From the NCBI GenBank assembly GCA_902362725.1, contig CABIXM010000001.1, positions 181,215 to 245,214 of the forward strand: DNA of 64,000 nt, read 5' to 3'. The translations under genes and the position numbers were made by a program. The stretch comes from Clostridiaceae bacterium. Its GTDB lineage: Bacteria; Bacillota; Clostridia; Lachnospirales; Lachnospiraceae. Position 1 is the stretch's first letter; every line of letters begins with the position of its first letter. Below are positions 8,123-16,809 of the stretch, in pieces. The notes below the pieces were generated by a model that ran no database searches, had not been told where the DNA came from, and was given only the letters and a program-made list of their open reading frames with translations.

Positions 8123-8428
8123 ATGGCGACAAAAACCCGGCGCGGGATGAACCGAAGAAAACGCATGGGATATCGGCTAATCATACTGACTGTGATGTGT
8201 CTGCTGGTAACGGGTTTTTATGCGAAGCATCGGCTCCAGCAGAAGAACGGGGCCTACCAGAAGCAGGAAGAGCAGCTGATGGCCCAGATTGCAGAGGAAG
8301 AGCAGCGTTCGAAGGATATCGAGGAGCTGGGCAAATACGTCCAGACTAAGAAGTATGTGGAAGAGGTGGCCAAGGAACGGCTGGGACTCGTCTATCCCGA
8401 CGAGATTCTGTTCAAGGCCAAAGAGTAA
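8123..8428 (+). CDS. divIC: Septum formation initiator DivIC / FtsB family
   Basis: A 101-residue bitopic division protein: a basic cytoplasmic tail (residues 1-18), one membrane segment (LIILTVMCLLVTGFYA), an extracellular coiled coil (LQQKNGAYQKQEEQLMAQI to about residue 70) and a conserved VEEVAKERLGLVYPDE end. DivIC forms the FtsL-DivIB-DivIC complex of the divisome. Its place between yabQ and spoIIE is conserved in Bacillus and Clostridia. AAAGGAG at 8114-8120 sets the start. Confidence 0.9.
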   Translation: MATKTRRGMNRRKRMGYRLIILTVMCLLVTGFYAKHRLQQKNGAYQKQEEQLMAQIAEEEQRSKDIEELGKYVQTKKYVEEVAKERLGLVYPDEILFKAKE

Positions 8429-8455
8429 CAGGTTTACATAATGTATGAACACGGA

Positions 8456-8492
8456 GACTGTCCGGGACCCGAAAGGGTTCGGACAGCCTTTT
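8456..8492 (+). terminator. Intrinsic terminator after divIC
   Basis: CTGTCCG (8458-8464) pairs with CGGACAG (8480-8486), an inner CCC/GGG extension and a short T run follow. Confidence 0.7.
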
Positions 8493-8534
8493 CAGTTTCC
8501 GGCAGGTTCTTAAAGAGCGTTCTATGTCCCCTTT

Positions 8535-8599
8535 TGCCGAAAACTTCTGAAATCACCCGCCCCCATTTGACAAAATAATCCGTTTCCGTCCTCTATAAT
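8535..8599 (+). promoter_or_regulatory. Spo0A-type promoter of spoIIE with 21-bp spacer
   Basis: TTGACA (8567-8572) and TATAAT (8594-8599) are separated by 21 bp. This is the unusual spacing known for the Spo0A-activated B. subtilis spoIIE promoter. A sequence matching the 0A box TTTGTCRAA on the reverse strand overlaps the -35 (8566-8575), and TGCCGAA (8535-8541) fits the 7-base 0A core TGNCGAA. Confidence 0.65.
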
Positions 8600-8644
8600 T
8601 CCCAATCACACAGACACACACGGAAGACGAGGAGGAACAAGAAC

Positions 8645-10021
8645 GTGAAACGAGAGGAAAATTACGGCTGGCTCTACGGAATCGTGGCGGGCAGCTGCGT
8701 GGCAGCGATGCAGATTGGCGTAGGAATGTTTCAGATGGATCGGGATTACGCCATCCTTCTGGGAGCGGCCCAGGGACTTTTGGTATGTTCTCTTACCGTG
8801 ATCTGCGGCGGGATTCTGGTGTGGATTTTGAAACCCCTTCCCACGGAGCGGGAGGAGCAGTCCCATCCGGTACAACAGCGGCTTACGGAATACAGGGAGG
8901 CCTTTCACAACCTGGCGGTAAGCTTCGCAGGCACGCCAGGCCGGATGGCGGAGGCCGTCCCGGAGGAGGAACGGCTGGATAAGACGGAGAAAATGAAGCT
9001 GCTCTGGAATACGAGACTGGAGGAAAACCGTGCGGCGGTGGCGGTACAGCTTAATGAAATGGCGCGGATTATGACTGATACGGTGGAATACGCCTGGGAC
9101 ACACAGCCCGACGAGGATTTGGAGCAGCGGCTGGCGAAAAAGCTGCGGAGTATGGGGCTCAGTGTCCATTCGGTGATGGTCTACCAGGAGGAACACCGGC
9201 GGCAGGAGGTTTATCTGACCATCAGCACCCGTCACCGCAAATGCGTGGCCACGAAGGACATTGCGGAGGCTCTGTCCAGGCTGATGAAGAAGGCCATGAT
9301 GCCGGGCAAGGACAGCCGGGCCTTTGTGGGAAGCGAGAAGGCGACGGTGCTGTTCGTGGAGCGGACGAATTTTCAGGTGCTTTACAGCGTGGAGAAGGCG
9401 GTCAAGAGCAAAGAAACCATCTCCGGGGACAATTTTTCCCTGCACCGGTGCCGGGAAGGGCAGTTTATCGGGGCGCTGTCGGACGGTATGGGGTCCGGCA
9501 TGGCGGCCTACCGGGACAGTGAGATGGTCATTGACCTGCTGGAGCAGTTTCTGGAGGCAGGTTTCTCCAAGGAGACGGCGGTGCGGATGATCAATTCAGC
9601 CCTGATTGTGAGGTCGGACGCCCAGGTATTTTCCACCATCGATATCAGCTCGCTGGATCTGTATACCGGCATCTGCGAATTTCTGAAGGTGGGCGCGTCC
9701 ACCACCTTCATCCGGCGGGAAAACTGGGTGGAGACCATCTCTTCCACCAGCCTGCCCGCAGGCGTCTTCCACAAGCTGGAGCCGGACTGCACCAGCAGAA
9801 AGCTCTACGACGGCGACATGGTTATCATGGTGACAGACGGGGTGCTGGATGCCCTGCCTGCGGCCCATCAGGAGAAGCTGATGAAGGACATCATCCTGGA
9901 GCATGATACGGGAAATCCGTCCGAGCTGGCCGCCTACATTCTGGCCCGGGTGCGCCAGTACCGGGAGAAGGAGCCCGCGGACGATATGACGGTGCTGGTG
10001 ATGGGGCTGGTAAAGTATTAA
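8645..10021 (+). CDS. spoIIE: Stage II sporulation protein E, short form (PP2C phosphatase)
   Basis: In sporulation, SpoIIE dephosphorylates SpoIIAA and so activates sigma-F in the forespore. This product is 458 residues against about 830 in B. subtilis. It has only two membrane segments (roughly residues 9-29 and 37-62) instead of about ten, then a linker/regulatory region and the PP2C domain from about residue 245. The metal-binding motifs are intact: GDNFS, ALSDGMGSGMAA, MVTDGVLDALP and ADDMTVLVM. The start GTG 8645 follows GAGGAGGAA. It lies upstream of tilS and hpt as in Bacillus, and has its own promoter. Confidence 0.88.
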   Translation: MKREENYGWLYGIVAGSCVAAMQIGVGMFQMDRDYAILLGAAQGLLVCSLTVICGGILVWILKPLPTEREEQSHPVQQRLTEYREAFHNLAVSFAGTPGRMAEAVPEEERLDKTEKMKLLWNTRLEENRAAVAVQLNEMARIMTDTVEYAWDTQPDEDLEQRLAKKLRSMGLSVHSVMVYQEEHRRQEVYLTISTRHRKCVATKDIAEALSRLMKKAMMPGKDSRAFVGSEKATVLFVERTNFQVLYSVEKAVKSKETISGDNFSLHRCREGQFIGALSDGMGSGMAAYRDSEMVIDLLEQFLEAGFSKETAVRMINSALIVRSDAQVFSTIDISSLDLYTGICEFLKVGASTTFIRRENWVETISSTSLPAGVFHKLEPDCTSRKLYDGDMVIMVTDGVLDALPAAHQEKLMKDIILEHDTGNPSELAAYILARVRQYREKEPADDMTVLVMGLVKY

Positions 10022-10074
10022 AGAGATATGGTATACTAAAAGTAATGGAAAAACTACGAAAGGAAAACTGGAAA

Positions 10075-11466
10075 ATGCTGGATCGCGTGCGTGCATTTAC
10101 AGAAAAATATCAGATGATTCGTCCGGGAGACAGGATCGTGGCGGGCATATCGGGAGGAGCGGATTCCGTGTGCCTGCTTTTCCTGCTGCACGAACTCTGC
10201 CGGGAAAAGGGCGCGTCGCTCTTTGCGGTGCATGTCAATCACTGCCTGCGGGGCGCGGAGGCTGACGGAGACGAAGCCTATGTGCGGGAGCTCTGCGGAC
10301 GGCTTACGATTCCGCTGCGGACCGTTTCCTTTGACGTAAAGGAGAGGGCAGCCCGGGAGCACCTGACCCTGGAGGAGGCGGGGCGGCTCTGCCGGTATGA
10401 GGCCTTCGCGGAGGAAGCAAGGATCTTAAGCGGCGCGCGGATTGCGGTGGCCCATCACGCGGGGGATCAGGCAGAGACTGTGCTATTCCAGCTCTTTCGG
10501 GGAAGCGGCCTTAAGGGCCTCTCCGGCATGAGTCCGGTGCGGGATAACATTATCCGGCCATTGCTCTGCGTGGAGCGGGAGGAGATCGAGGCCTGGCTTA
10601 CCGAACGGGGCATCGCCTGGCGGACGGACAGTACGAATCTGACCATGGACTACACACGGAACCGGATCCGGGGCGATATCCTGAAGACGGCCCGGGAGCA
10701 GATCAACGTGAAGGCGGTCCGGCATGTGGCCGAGGCAGCCGCGGAGCTGGGCGAAGTGGAGCAGTATCTGGAGCGGAAGACGGATGCGGCCTACCGGCTT
10801 GCGGTACGGGAGGAGGAGGACGCCCGCTTTGTCTTTGCAAACGCATTTTCCAGGGAGGAGACGCTAATCGGGGGCAGAGTGCTCCGGCGATGTATGGCGG
10901 AGCTTGGCGGTCTCAAGGACGTGGAGCGGGTTCACATCGAGCAGATCCGGGAACTCATGGAGAAGCAGACCGGCAGCCGGATCGACCTGCCAAATGGCCG
11001 CAGCGCCAGACGGGAATACGAGGGCGTTCGGATCAGCCGCGGCGGGAAGTCGACGCGGCAGCAGGGCAGCCCTGCATCGATCTGCCCGGAGATTCCGGGC
11101 AGCGTCCGGATTCGGGGGCAGATATGGGAATTTACCCTGTTGGCAGCGGAAAAAATTGAAATTATTCCCCAAAAAACATATACGAAATGGTTCGACTATG
11201 ATAAAATAAAAAAATGTCTGGAGATCCGGGGGCGGAAACCCGGGGATTATCTGGAGATTAACCGGGCGCATGGACGCAAAAAGCTGAAGGCGTATCTGAT
11301 TGATGAAAAGGTGCCGGCGGCGGACCGGGACGAGTTACGGCTGCTGGCGGACGAATCGCATATTGTGTGGATTCCGGGGTATCGTATCAGTGAGGCGTAT
11401 AAGGTCACGGAGGACACCAGGAACATTTTAAAAGTACAGATAAGCGGAGGAAATGAACATGGCTGA
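10075..11466 (+). CDS. tilS: tRNA(Ile)-lysidine synthase
   Basis: Modifies C34 of tRNA-Ile(CAU) to lysidine so that it reads AUA. The 463-residue enzyme has the PP-loop GISGGADSVCLLF near the N-terminus, HHAGDQAETVLFQLFRGSG and RPLLCVEREEIEAWL of the N-type ATP pyrophosphatase fold, and a C-terminal TilS domain (RKPGDYLEI to the end). ATG 10075 is chosen over ATG 10045 because AAAGGAAAA precedes it and the extra residues look unstructured. It overlaps hpt by 8 bp. Confidence 0.92.
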   Translation: MLDRVRAFTEKYQMIRPGDRIVAGISGGADSVCLLFLLHELCREKGASLFAVHVNHCLRGAEADGDEAYVRELCGRLTIPLRTVSFDVKERAAREHLTLEEAGRLCRYEAFAEEARILSGARIAVAHHAGDQAETVLFQLFRGSGLKGLSGMSPVRDNIIRPLLCVEREEIEAWLTERGIAWRTDSTNLTMDYTRNRIRGDILKTAREQINVKAVRHVAEAAAELGEVEQYLERKTDAAYRLAVREEEDARFVFANAFSREETLIGGRVLRRCMAELGGLKDVERVHIEQIRELMEKQTGSRIDLPNGRSARREYEGVRISRGGKSTRQQGSPASICPEIPGSVRIRGQIWEFTLLAAEKIEIIPQKTYTKWFDYDKIKKCLEIRGRKPGDYLEINRAHGRKKLKAYLIDEKVPAADRDELRLLADESHIVWIPGYRISEAYKVTEDTRNILKVQISGGNEHG

Positions 11467-11986
11467 GAAAATCAGAGTTATGATTCCCGAAGAGGAAGTA
11501 GACGCGAAGATCAAAGAGCTGGGACAGAAGATCAGCGAGAAGTTTGCAGGCGAGGAGGTTCACCTGATCTGTATTCTGAAGGGCAGCGTATTCTTCGTAT
11601 GCGAGCTGGCCAAGAGAATCACCGTGCCGGTGACCATCGATTTTATGCAGGTATCCAGCTACGGCGCGGAGACCAAGTCCAGCGGCGTGGTACGTCTGAG
11701 CAAGGATCTGGACGAACCGCTGCAGGGGAAGAATGTGATTATCGTGGAGGATATCATTGATTCCGGACGGACCTTAAGCCACCTGGTAAAGCTTTTGGGA
11801 CAGCGGAATCCGAAAACCATGACCCTGTGCACCCTGCTTGACAAGCCGGATCGCAGAGTGGTAGACGTGGATGTGGAATATACCGGATTTACCATTCCGG
11901 ATGAGTTCGTGGTAGGCTATGGCCTGGACTACGATCAGAAGTACCGGAATCTGCCGTATATCGGAGTGTTAGAGTTTGTGGATTAA
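11459..11986 (+). CDS. hpt: Hypoxanthine phosphoribosyltransferase
   Basis: Purine salvage: converts hypoxanthine or guanine plus PRPP to IMP or GMP. The 175-residue protein has the PRPP-binding motif VIIVEDIIDSGRTLS, the flexible-loop region SSYGAETKSSG and the C-terminal VVGYGLDYDQKYRNLPYIGVL. ATG 11459 is preferred because GGAGG (11446-11450) is only 2 bases from the upstream ATG at 11453. It overlaps tilS, the order conserved in Firmicutes, and is followed by ftsH. Confidence 0.94.
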   Translation: MAEKIRVMIPEEEVDAKIKELGQKISEKFAGEEVHLICILKGSVFFVCELAKRITVPVTIDFMQVSSYGAETKSSGVVRLSKDLDEPLQGKNVIIVEDIIDSGRTLSHLVKLLGQRNPKTMTLCTLLDKPDRRVVDVDVEYTGFTIPDEFVVGYGLDYDQKYRNLPYIGVLEFVD

Positions 11987-12036
11987 CGGTTTTGCGAATG
12001 GCGCTGCTGAACGTACGGATATAAGGAGGAACCATT

Positions 12037-13869
12037 TTGAACAACAGACAATTTCGGATTTCCGGAGCCTATCTGGTTTTTCTGGCGCTGCTGATCTATC
12101 TATTCAGCACCTACGTAAGACGGATGGACATGGAAAATCTGTATACTTATCAGCAGTTTGAGACTGCCGTGGAGAATGGCGAGGTAGTATCCGCCGTGAT
12201 CAGCCAGTCCGAAGCCACCCCCACCGGTACGGTGCGCCTGACCATGAAGGACGGCAGCCGTCAGGATGTGAATGTGGCGGACACCACCGAGGCCAGAGAG
12301 CTTCTGGAGTCCAGGGACGTGGCGGTAGCCTTCGCTGCGGTGAGCACCAATAACTGGATGGCGTCCCTGGGCGCGCCCCTTCTGGCGGCCGTGGTAGCCG
12401 TGGTCGTGATGATGATTCTGATGAACCGTCAGGCCAACGGCGGCGGTGGCGGCAAGATGATGGACTTCGGCAGAAGCCGGGCCCGCATGACTACCCAGGA
12501 GCAGATTAACACCACATTTAAAAATGTGGCAGGCCTGCAGGAAGAAAAAGAAGAGCTTCGCGAGATCGTGGATTTCCTGAAGCTGCCCCAGAAATACACC
12601 CAGGTGGGAGCCCGCATTCCCAAGGGCGTGCTGCTGGAGGGCCCTCCCGGAACCGGTAAGACGCTGCTGGCCAAGGCTGTAGCAGGCGAGGCGGGCGTGC
12701 CGTTCTTCAGTATCTCCGGTTCGGATTTTGTAGAGATGTTCGTCGGCGTAGGAGCTTCCCGTGTGCGCGACCTGTTCGCGGACGCCAAGAAGAACAGTCC
12801 CTGCATCGTGTTTATCGATGAGATTGACGCGGTGGCGAGACGCCGTGGCAGCGGTATGGGCGGCGGCCACGACGAGCGCGAGCAGACCCTGAACCAGTTA
12901 CTGGTAGAAATGGATGGCTTCGGCGTGAACGAGGGCATCATCGTCATGGCGGCGACAAACCGTGTGGATATCCTGGATCCGGCTATCTTACGTCCGGGCC
13001 GTTTCGATCGGAAGATTATGGTGGGCAGACCGGATGTACGCGGCAGAGAAGAGATCTTACAGGTTCATGCGAAAAATAAGCCGCTGGCAGAAGATGTAGA
13101 CTTAAAGCAGATAGCCCAGACCACCGCAGGCATGACCGGAGCGGATCTGGAGAACCTGATGAACGAGGCGGCCATCCTGGCAGCCAGGGACAACCGTCCT
13201 TATATCACTCAGGCAGATATCCGCAAGTCCTTCGTGAAGGTGGGTATCGGTGCGGAGAAGAAGAGCCGTATCGTCTCTGAGAAGGAGAAGCGCATCACCG
13301 CGTACCACGAGGCAGGGCACGCGATCCTGTTCCATGTGCTGCCGGATGTGGGACCTGTATACAGCGTATCGATCATCCCCACGGGTGTCGGTGCGGCTGG
13401 TTACACCATGCCGCTGCCTGAGAAGGATGAGATGTTCAATACCAAGGGCAAGATGCTGCAGGATATCGAGGTATCCTTAGGCGGACGTATCGCCGAGGAG
13501 CTGATTTTTGACGATATCACCACCGGCGCTTCCCAGGATATCAAGCAGGCTACCCGTGTGGCCCGCGCCATGGTCACCAAGTACGGCATGTCCGACGAGC
13601 TGGGCCTGGTCAGCTACGATTCCGACGAAGAAGTATTCCTGGGCCGCGACTACGGCCACACCAAGGGCTACGGCGAGAACGTGGCAAGCAAGATCGATTC
13701 CGAGGTCAAACGTATCGTAGACGAGTGTTACGACAAGGCCAAAGCCATCATCCTGGACCACCGCGACGTCCTGGACGCAGCGGCAGCCCTGCTTCTGGAG
13801 AAAGAGAAGATTTCCAGAGAAGAGTTCGAGGCATTGTTTGAAAAGGAAGAGGCCGTACCGGCTGTATAA
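12037..13869 (+). CDS. ftsH: ATP-dependent zinc metalloprotease FtsH
   Basis: Membrane-anchored hexameric AAA+ protease that degrades unassembled membrane proteins and regulators. The 610-residue protein has two membrane segments (about residues 7-24 and 108-130) around a short extracytoplasmic domain. It has Walker A GPPGTGKT, Walker [11 protein letters not shown], the second region of homology ([20 protein letters not shown]) and the zinc site HEAGH near residue 427. A glycine-rich linker (QANGGGGGK) follows TM2. The start is TTG 12037 after AAGGAGGA. It is the last gene of the tilS-hpt-ftsH run. Confidence 0.95.
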   Translation: MNNRQFRISGAYLVFLALLIYLFSTYVRRMDMENLYTYQQFETAVENGEVVSAVISQSEATPTGTVRLTMKDGSRQDVNVADTTEARELLESRDVAVAFAAVSTNNWMASLGAPLLAAVVAVVVMMILMNRQANGGGGGKMMDFGRSRARMTTQEQINTTFKNVAGLQEEKEELREIVDFLKLPQKYTQVGARIPKGVLLEGPPGTGKTLLAKAVAGEAGVPFFSISGSDFVEMFVGVGASRVRDLFADAKKNSPCIVFIDEIDAVARRRGSGMGGGHDEREQTLNQLLVEMDGFGVNEGIIVMAATNRVDILDPAILRPGRFDRKIMVGRPDVRGREEILQVHAKNKPLAEDVDLKQIAQTTAGMTGADLENLMNEAAILAARDNRPYITQADIRKSFVKVGIGAEKKSRIVSEKEKRITAYHEAGHAILFHVLPDVGPVYSVSIIPTGVGAAGYTMPLPEKDEMFNTKGKMLQDIEVSLGGRIAEELIFDDITTGASQDIKQATRVARAMVTKYGMSDELGLVSYDSDEEVFLGRDYGHTKGYGENVASKIDSEVKRIVDECYDKAKAIILDHRDVLDAAAALLLEKEKISREEFEALFEKEEAVPAV

Positions 13870-13879
13870 GAGTAAGCAT

Positions 13880-13913
13880 TTAGGGATTCCGCTGGTTGGT
13901 GGGATCCCTTTTT
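13880..13913 (+). terminator. Intrinsic terminator after ftsH
   Basis: AGGGAT (13882-13887) pairs with ATCCCT (13904-13909), followed by TTTTT. Confidence 0.75.
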
Positions 13914-14310
13914 CGATTCGTTTCGAATTTATATTTCCGTCATTATGACGGAATGGCATTGTGAATATTTCACAAAAACAGATAATGATTTTTGTGAAGT
14001 TTGTGCACACTTATCGCGACTTTATGTTATAATAATACTCGTAAAACCCCCAATACATTATATAGTTTTTGCTACACCCCATAAGTAAAAAGAAATACCT
14101 TCTCCTGAAACAGACAGCGCGAGCTGTCTGTTTCACTTTATGTAAAAACATCCGTGAAACCGGCAGAGACGGAATATATAGGACAAAAACAGTGACGTGG
14201 GTAAAGATTGTTACGGAATAAACAAATGTTGAAATGAAAGAACCGGTATTATAAAATGATAATCGGGAATCGGCCGCGGGAGAGCGGCTGTGACAGAAAG
14301 AGAGAGAATT
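13914..14310. other. Intergenic region ftsH to GH13 with palindrome and GNRA hairpin
   Basis: About 400 bases without a credible gene. It holds a perfect palindrome with 9-bp arms and a 1-base centre (13935-13953, TTCCGTCAT/ATGACGGAA), a TATAAT at 14028-14033 without a good -35 at normal spacing, a perfect 13-bp hairpin with a GCGA loop (14106-14135), and the GH13 promoter (14229-14257). The hairpin is not followed by a T run, so it is not an ordinary terminator. Confidence 0.6.
14229..14257 (+). promoter_or_regulatory. Promoter of the GH13 gene
   Basis: TTGAAA (14229-14234), 17-bp spacer, TAAAAT (14252-14257), about 55 bp before the start codon. Confidence 0.55.
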
Positions 14311-16359
14311 ATGGGAAAGATTAACCGACAGGCGCTTTTCGTGGAAGAGTCGGAGGGCTTTCGGATTCCGCTGGAGCCGAAGGCAGGCGATCGGGTAAAG
14401 CTGCGCTTTCGAACGGCGAAAGATAATGTGGAAAGTGTATATTTTATCAGCGGAAAGGAACGGAATCCGATGACGAAGGTCTGTTCCGCAGGCCGCTTTG
14501 ACTATTACGAAATCGAGACCAAAGTAGGAACTGATACCATCTATTATTATTTTGAAATCCGTTCCAATGAGGAGCGGCTTTTTTATAATAAGCTGAGTGT
14601 CACGGACAATCTGCAGGACTGTTATGCCTTTCGTATCATTCCGGGCTTCGCTACGCCAGACTGGGCCAAGGGCGCGGTCATGTATCAGATCTACGTGGAT
14701 CGCTTCTGCAACGGCGATTCCACCAACGATGTACTGACCGGAGAATATAGTTACATCCATAAGCAGGTGGAGCAGGTGAAGGACTGGAGCGCCCCGCCCG
14801 AGGGTATGGATGTGCGTCGGTTCTACGGCGGCGATCTGCAGGGAATTCTGGATAAGCTGGACTATCTGCAGGATCTGGGCGTGGAGGTCATTTACATGAA
14901 CCCGATTTTCGTGTCCCCGTCCAATCACAAGTACGATTGTCAGGATTACGACTATATCGATCCCCACTATACCGTGATCAAGGAGGATGGCGGCGACTTG
15001 CTTCCGCCAGGCGAGCTGGATAACACCAAGGCAACGAAGTACATTAAGCGCGTGGTCAGCAAGGAAAATCTGGAGGCCAGCAACGAATTCTTCATCCATT
15101 TCGTGGAGGAGGTGCACAAGCGCGGCATACGTGTGCTGCTGGACGGTGTCTTCAATCACTGCGGCTCCTTCAATAAATGGCTGGATCGGGAGTGCATCTA
15201 CGAGGGCGATGGCGACTATGAAAAGGGCGCCTACGTCTCTGAGGACAGCCCATATCGGAATTTCTTCAAGTTTAATAATACCCATGAGTGGCCGTACAAT
15301 CCCTATTACGACGGATGGTGGGGCCATGACACCCTGCCGAAGCTGAGCTATGAGACCTCTCAGGAGCTTTACGATTATATCATGGGCATTGCCCGGAAAT
15401 GGGTTTCTCCGCCTTATAACGTGGACGGCTGGCGTCTGGACGTGGCGGCCGATCTGGGCCTGTCCGCTGATTTCAATCACAAGTTCTGGCAGGATTTCCG
15501 GAAAAATGTAAAAGAGGCCAACCCAAACGCCGTCATCTACGCGGAGCATTACGGCGACGCCACCAGCTGGCTGAAGGGCGGCGAGTGGGATTCCATCATG
15601 AATTACGACACCTTCATGGAGCCCATCACCTGGTATCTGACCGGCATGGAGAAGCACAGCGACAGCAGGGAGCCGGATCTGATGAACAATGTGAATGTCT
15701 TTATCGATACCCTGCGGGAAAAATCCTGCGCCTTTACAGGCCAGTCCTTCCTGATTGCCATGAACCAGCTTTCCAACCACGACCATTCCCGTTTTCTGAC
15801 TCGCACCAACCATAAGGTGGGCCGCGTGAATGAACTGGGCAGCAAGGCGGCCGAGGAAGGCGTCTCCAAGGCGGTCTTCCGGGAGGCGGTGGCCATGATG
15901 ATGACCTGGCACGGCGCGCCGACCATTTACTATGGAGACGAGGCCGGCGTCTGCGGATTCACCGATCCCGACAGCCGAAGAACCTATCCCTGGGGCCATG
16001 AGGATCAGGATCTGATCCGATACCACAAAGAACTGATCCGCGTCCGCAAGGAGAATCCGGCCTGTCGTCGGGGCAGCGGTATCCCGGTGTACGCCAAAGG
16101 CGGACATTTCGCTTTCGGCAGATTTCTGGGCGACAACCATGTGCTGACCATCATTAATAATACAGAGGAGGCCGAGCGCATGACGATTCCGGTCTGGCAG
16201 CTTGAGATTCCGGACGGCGAGCTGTTTGAGCGCCAGGTATTGTCTATGGAAGAGGAGTTCAATCTGGAAAAAGCCCATTATCTGGTCAGTGACGGAGCGA
16301 TTGAGATCTATATGCCACCCTATTCCGCAGCAGTCATGAGCCATACCGGAGAAAATTAA
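14311..16359 (+). CDS. Glycoside hydrolase family 13 (neopullulanase/cyclomaltodextrinase-like)
   Basis: Cytoplasmic alpha-glucan hydrolase of 682 residues with no signal peptide. An N-terminal beta domain (about residues 1-115) resembles the starch-binding/Ig-like domain of neopullulanase-type enzymes. The catalytic barrel has the conserved regions LLDGVFNH (I), VDGWRLDVAAD with the nucleophile Asp (II), VIYAEHYG with the acid/base Glu (III) and LSNHDHSR (IV). A C-terminal beta domain closes the protein. It probably acts on imported maltodextrins or cyclodextrins. ATG 14311 is chosen over GTG 14290, as AGAGAGA lies just upstream. No terminator is visible before the trp leader, so read-through into the T-box is possible. 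Confidence 0.85.
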   Translation: MGKINRQALFVEESEGFRIPLEPKAGDRVKLRFRTAKDNVESVYFISGKERNPMTKVCSAGRFDYYEIETKVGTDTIYYYFEIRSNEERLFYNKLSVTDNLQDCYAFRIIPGFATPDWAKGAVMYQIYVDRFCNGDSTNDVLTGEYSYIHKQVEQVKDWSAPPEGMDVRRFYGGDLQGILDKLDYLQDLGVEVIYMNPIFVSPSNHKYDCQDYDYIDPHYTVIKEDGGDLLPPGELDNTKATKYIKRVVSKENLEASNEFFIHFVEEVHKRGIRVLLDGVFNHCGSFNKWLDRECIYEGDGDYEKGAYVSEDSPYRNFFKFNNTHEWPYNPYYDGWWGHDTLPKLSYETSQELYDYIMGIARKWVSPPYNVDGWRLDVAADLGLSADFNHKFWQDFRKNVKEANPNAVIYAEHYGDATSWLKGGEWDSIMNYDTFMEPITWYLTGMEKHSDSREPDLMNNVNVFIDTLREKSCAFTGQSFLIAMNQLSNHDHSRFLTRTNHKVGRVNELGSKAAEEGVSKAVFREAVAMMMTWHGAPTIYYGDEAGVCGFTDPDSRRTYPWGHEDQDLIRYHKELIRVRKENPACRRGSGIPVYAKGGHFAFGRFLGDNHVLTIINNTEEAERMTIPVWQLEIPDGELFERQVLSMEEEFNLEKAHYLVSDGAIEIYMPPYSAAVMSHTGEN

Positions 16360-16368
16360 AGAAATGGG

Positions 16369-16397
16369 TTGACAAATCCCTACTATCGTGGTAAGTT
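16369..16397 (+). promoter_or_regulatory. Promoter of the trp leader
   Basis: TTGACA (16369-16374), 17-bp spacer, TAAGTT (16392-16397), only 9 bp after the GH13 stop codon. Confidence 0.6.
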
Positions 16398-16399
16398 AA

Positions 16400-16703
16400 T
16401 AAAAAATTTAATGAACTAAACCGTTGAAGCGGAGATAACGATGTTCATGCGCGCCCAGAGAGTCCGGGGAGGTGGGAGCCGGATCGAGATGCAGGATATC
16501 AAATGGACCGCTGAGGGCGCAGTCAAAGGATTATGTTATGTAAACCAAGTATTCTGCGACGTAAGGCATACGTCAGTTGCCGGGAATATGAAGGTATTCC
16601 GCAAGAGCACGGGTCGTTCCGTGAAGCAGGGTGGTACCGCGGGTAGCATATATTTTTGTAGAACTCGTCCCTGACAGATGTAAAAGTCTGTCAGGGATTT
16701 TTT
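16400..16703 (+). promoter_or_regulatory. T-box riboswitch (tryptophan) upstream of trpCBA
   Basis: The leader holds the T-box core GGGTGGTACCGCG at 16629-16641, a long stem-I region, and a final terminator with CCCTGACAGA (16669-16678) pairing with TCTGTCAGGG (16687-16696) plus a T run. A TGG triplet at 16504-16506 in the specifier region fits tRNA-Trp and the downstream genes. Uncharged tRNA-Trp should stabilise the antiterminator and allow transcription into trpC. Confidence 0.9.
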
Positions 16704-16790
16704 TTATGCAATAGGAAATTCGGATGGAATTCCCTATTGCATAAAAAAATCATCGCACTGCGGCAGAGAATCCTGCGCAGCAGGATTCTC
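16699..16790 (+). repeat. Two extra hairpins between T-box terminator and trpC
   Basis: Hairpin A pairs 16699-16721 with 16727-16749: ATGCAATAGG/CCTATTGCAT plus flanking T/A runs and AATTC/GAATT. Hairpin B pairs GAGAATCCTGC (16766-16776) with GCAGGATTCTC (16780-16790), 11 of 11, with a 3-base loop and a short T-rich tail. Both lie between the T-box and the trpC ribosome binding site. Confidence 0.75.
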
Positions 16791-16809
16791 TTATTGGAGG
16801 GAAAGCAAT

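Noticed and set aside
14011..16344. 777-residue open frame antisense to the GH13 gene
   Set aside because: The opposite strand carries all GH13 motifs; the antisense translation shows no domain and extends through the intergenic hairpin region.
16441..16674. 77-residue open frame upstream of trpC
   Set aside because: It lies inside the T-box leader, including the T-box core; it has no ribosome binding site.
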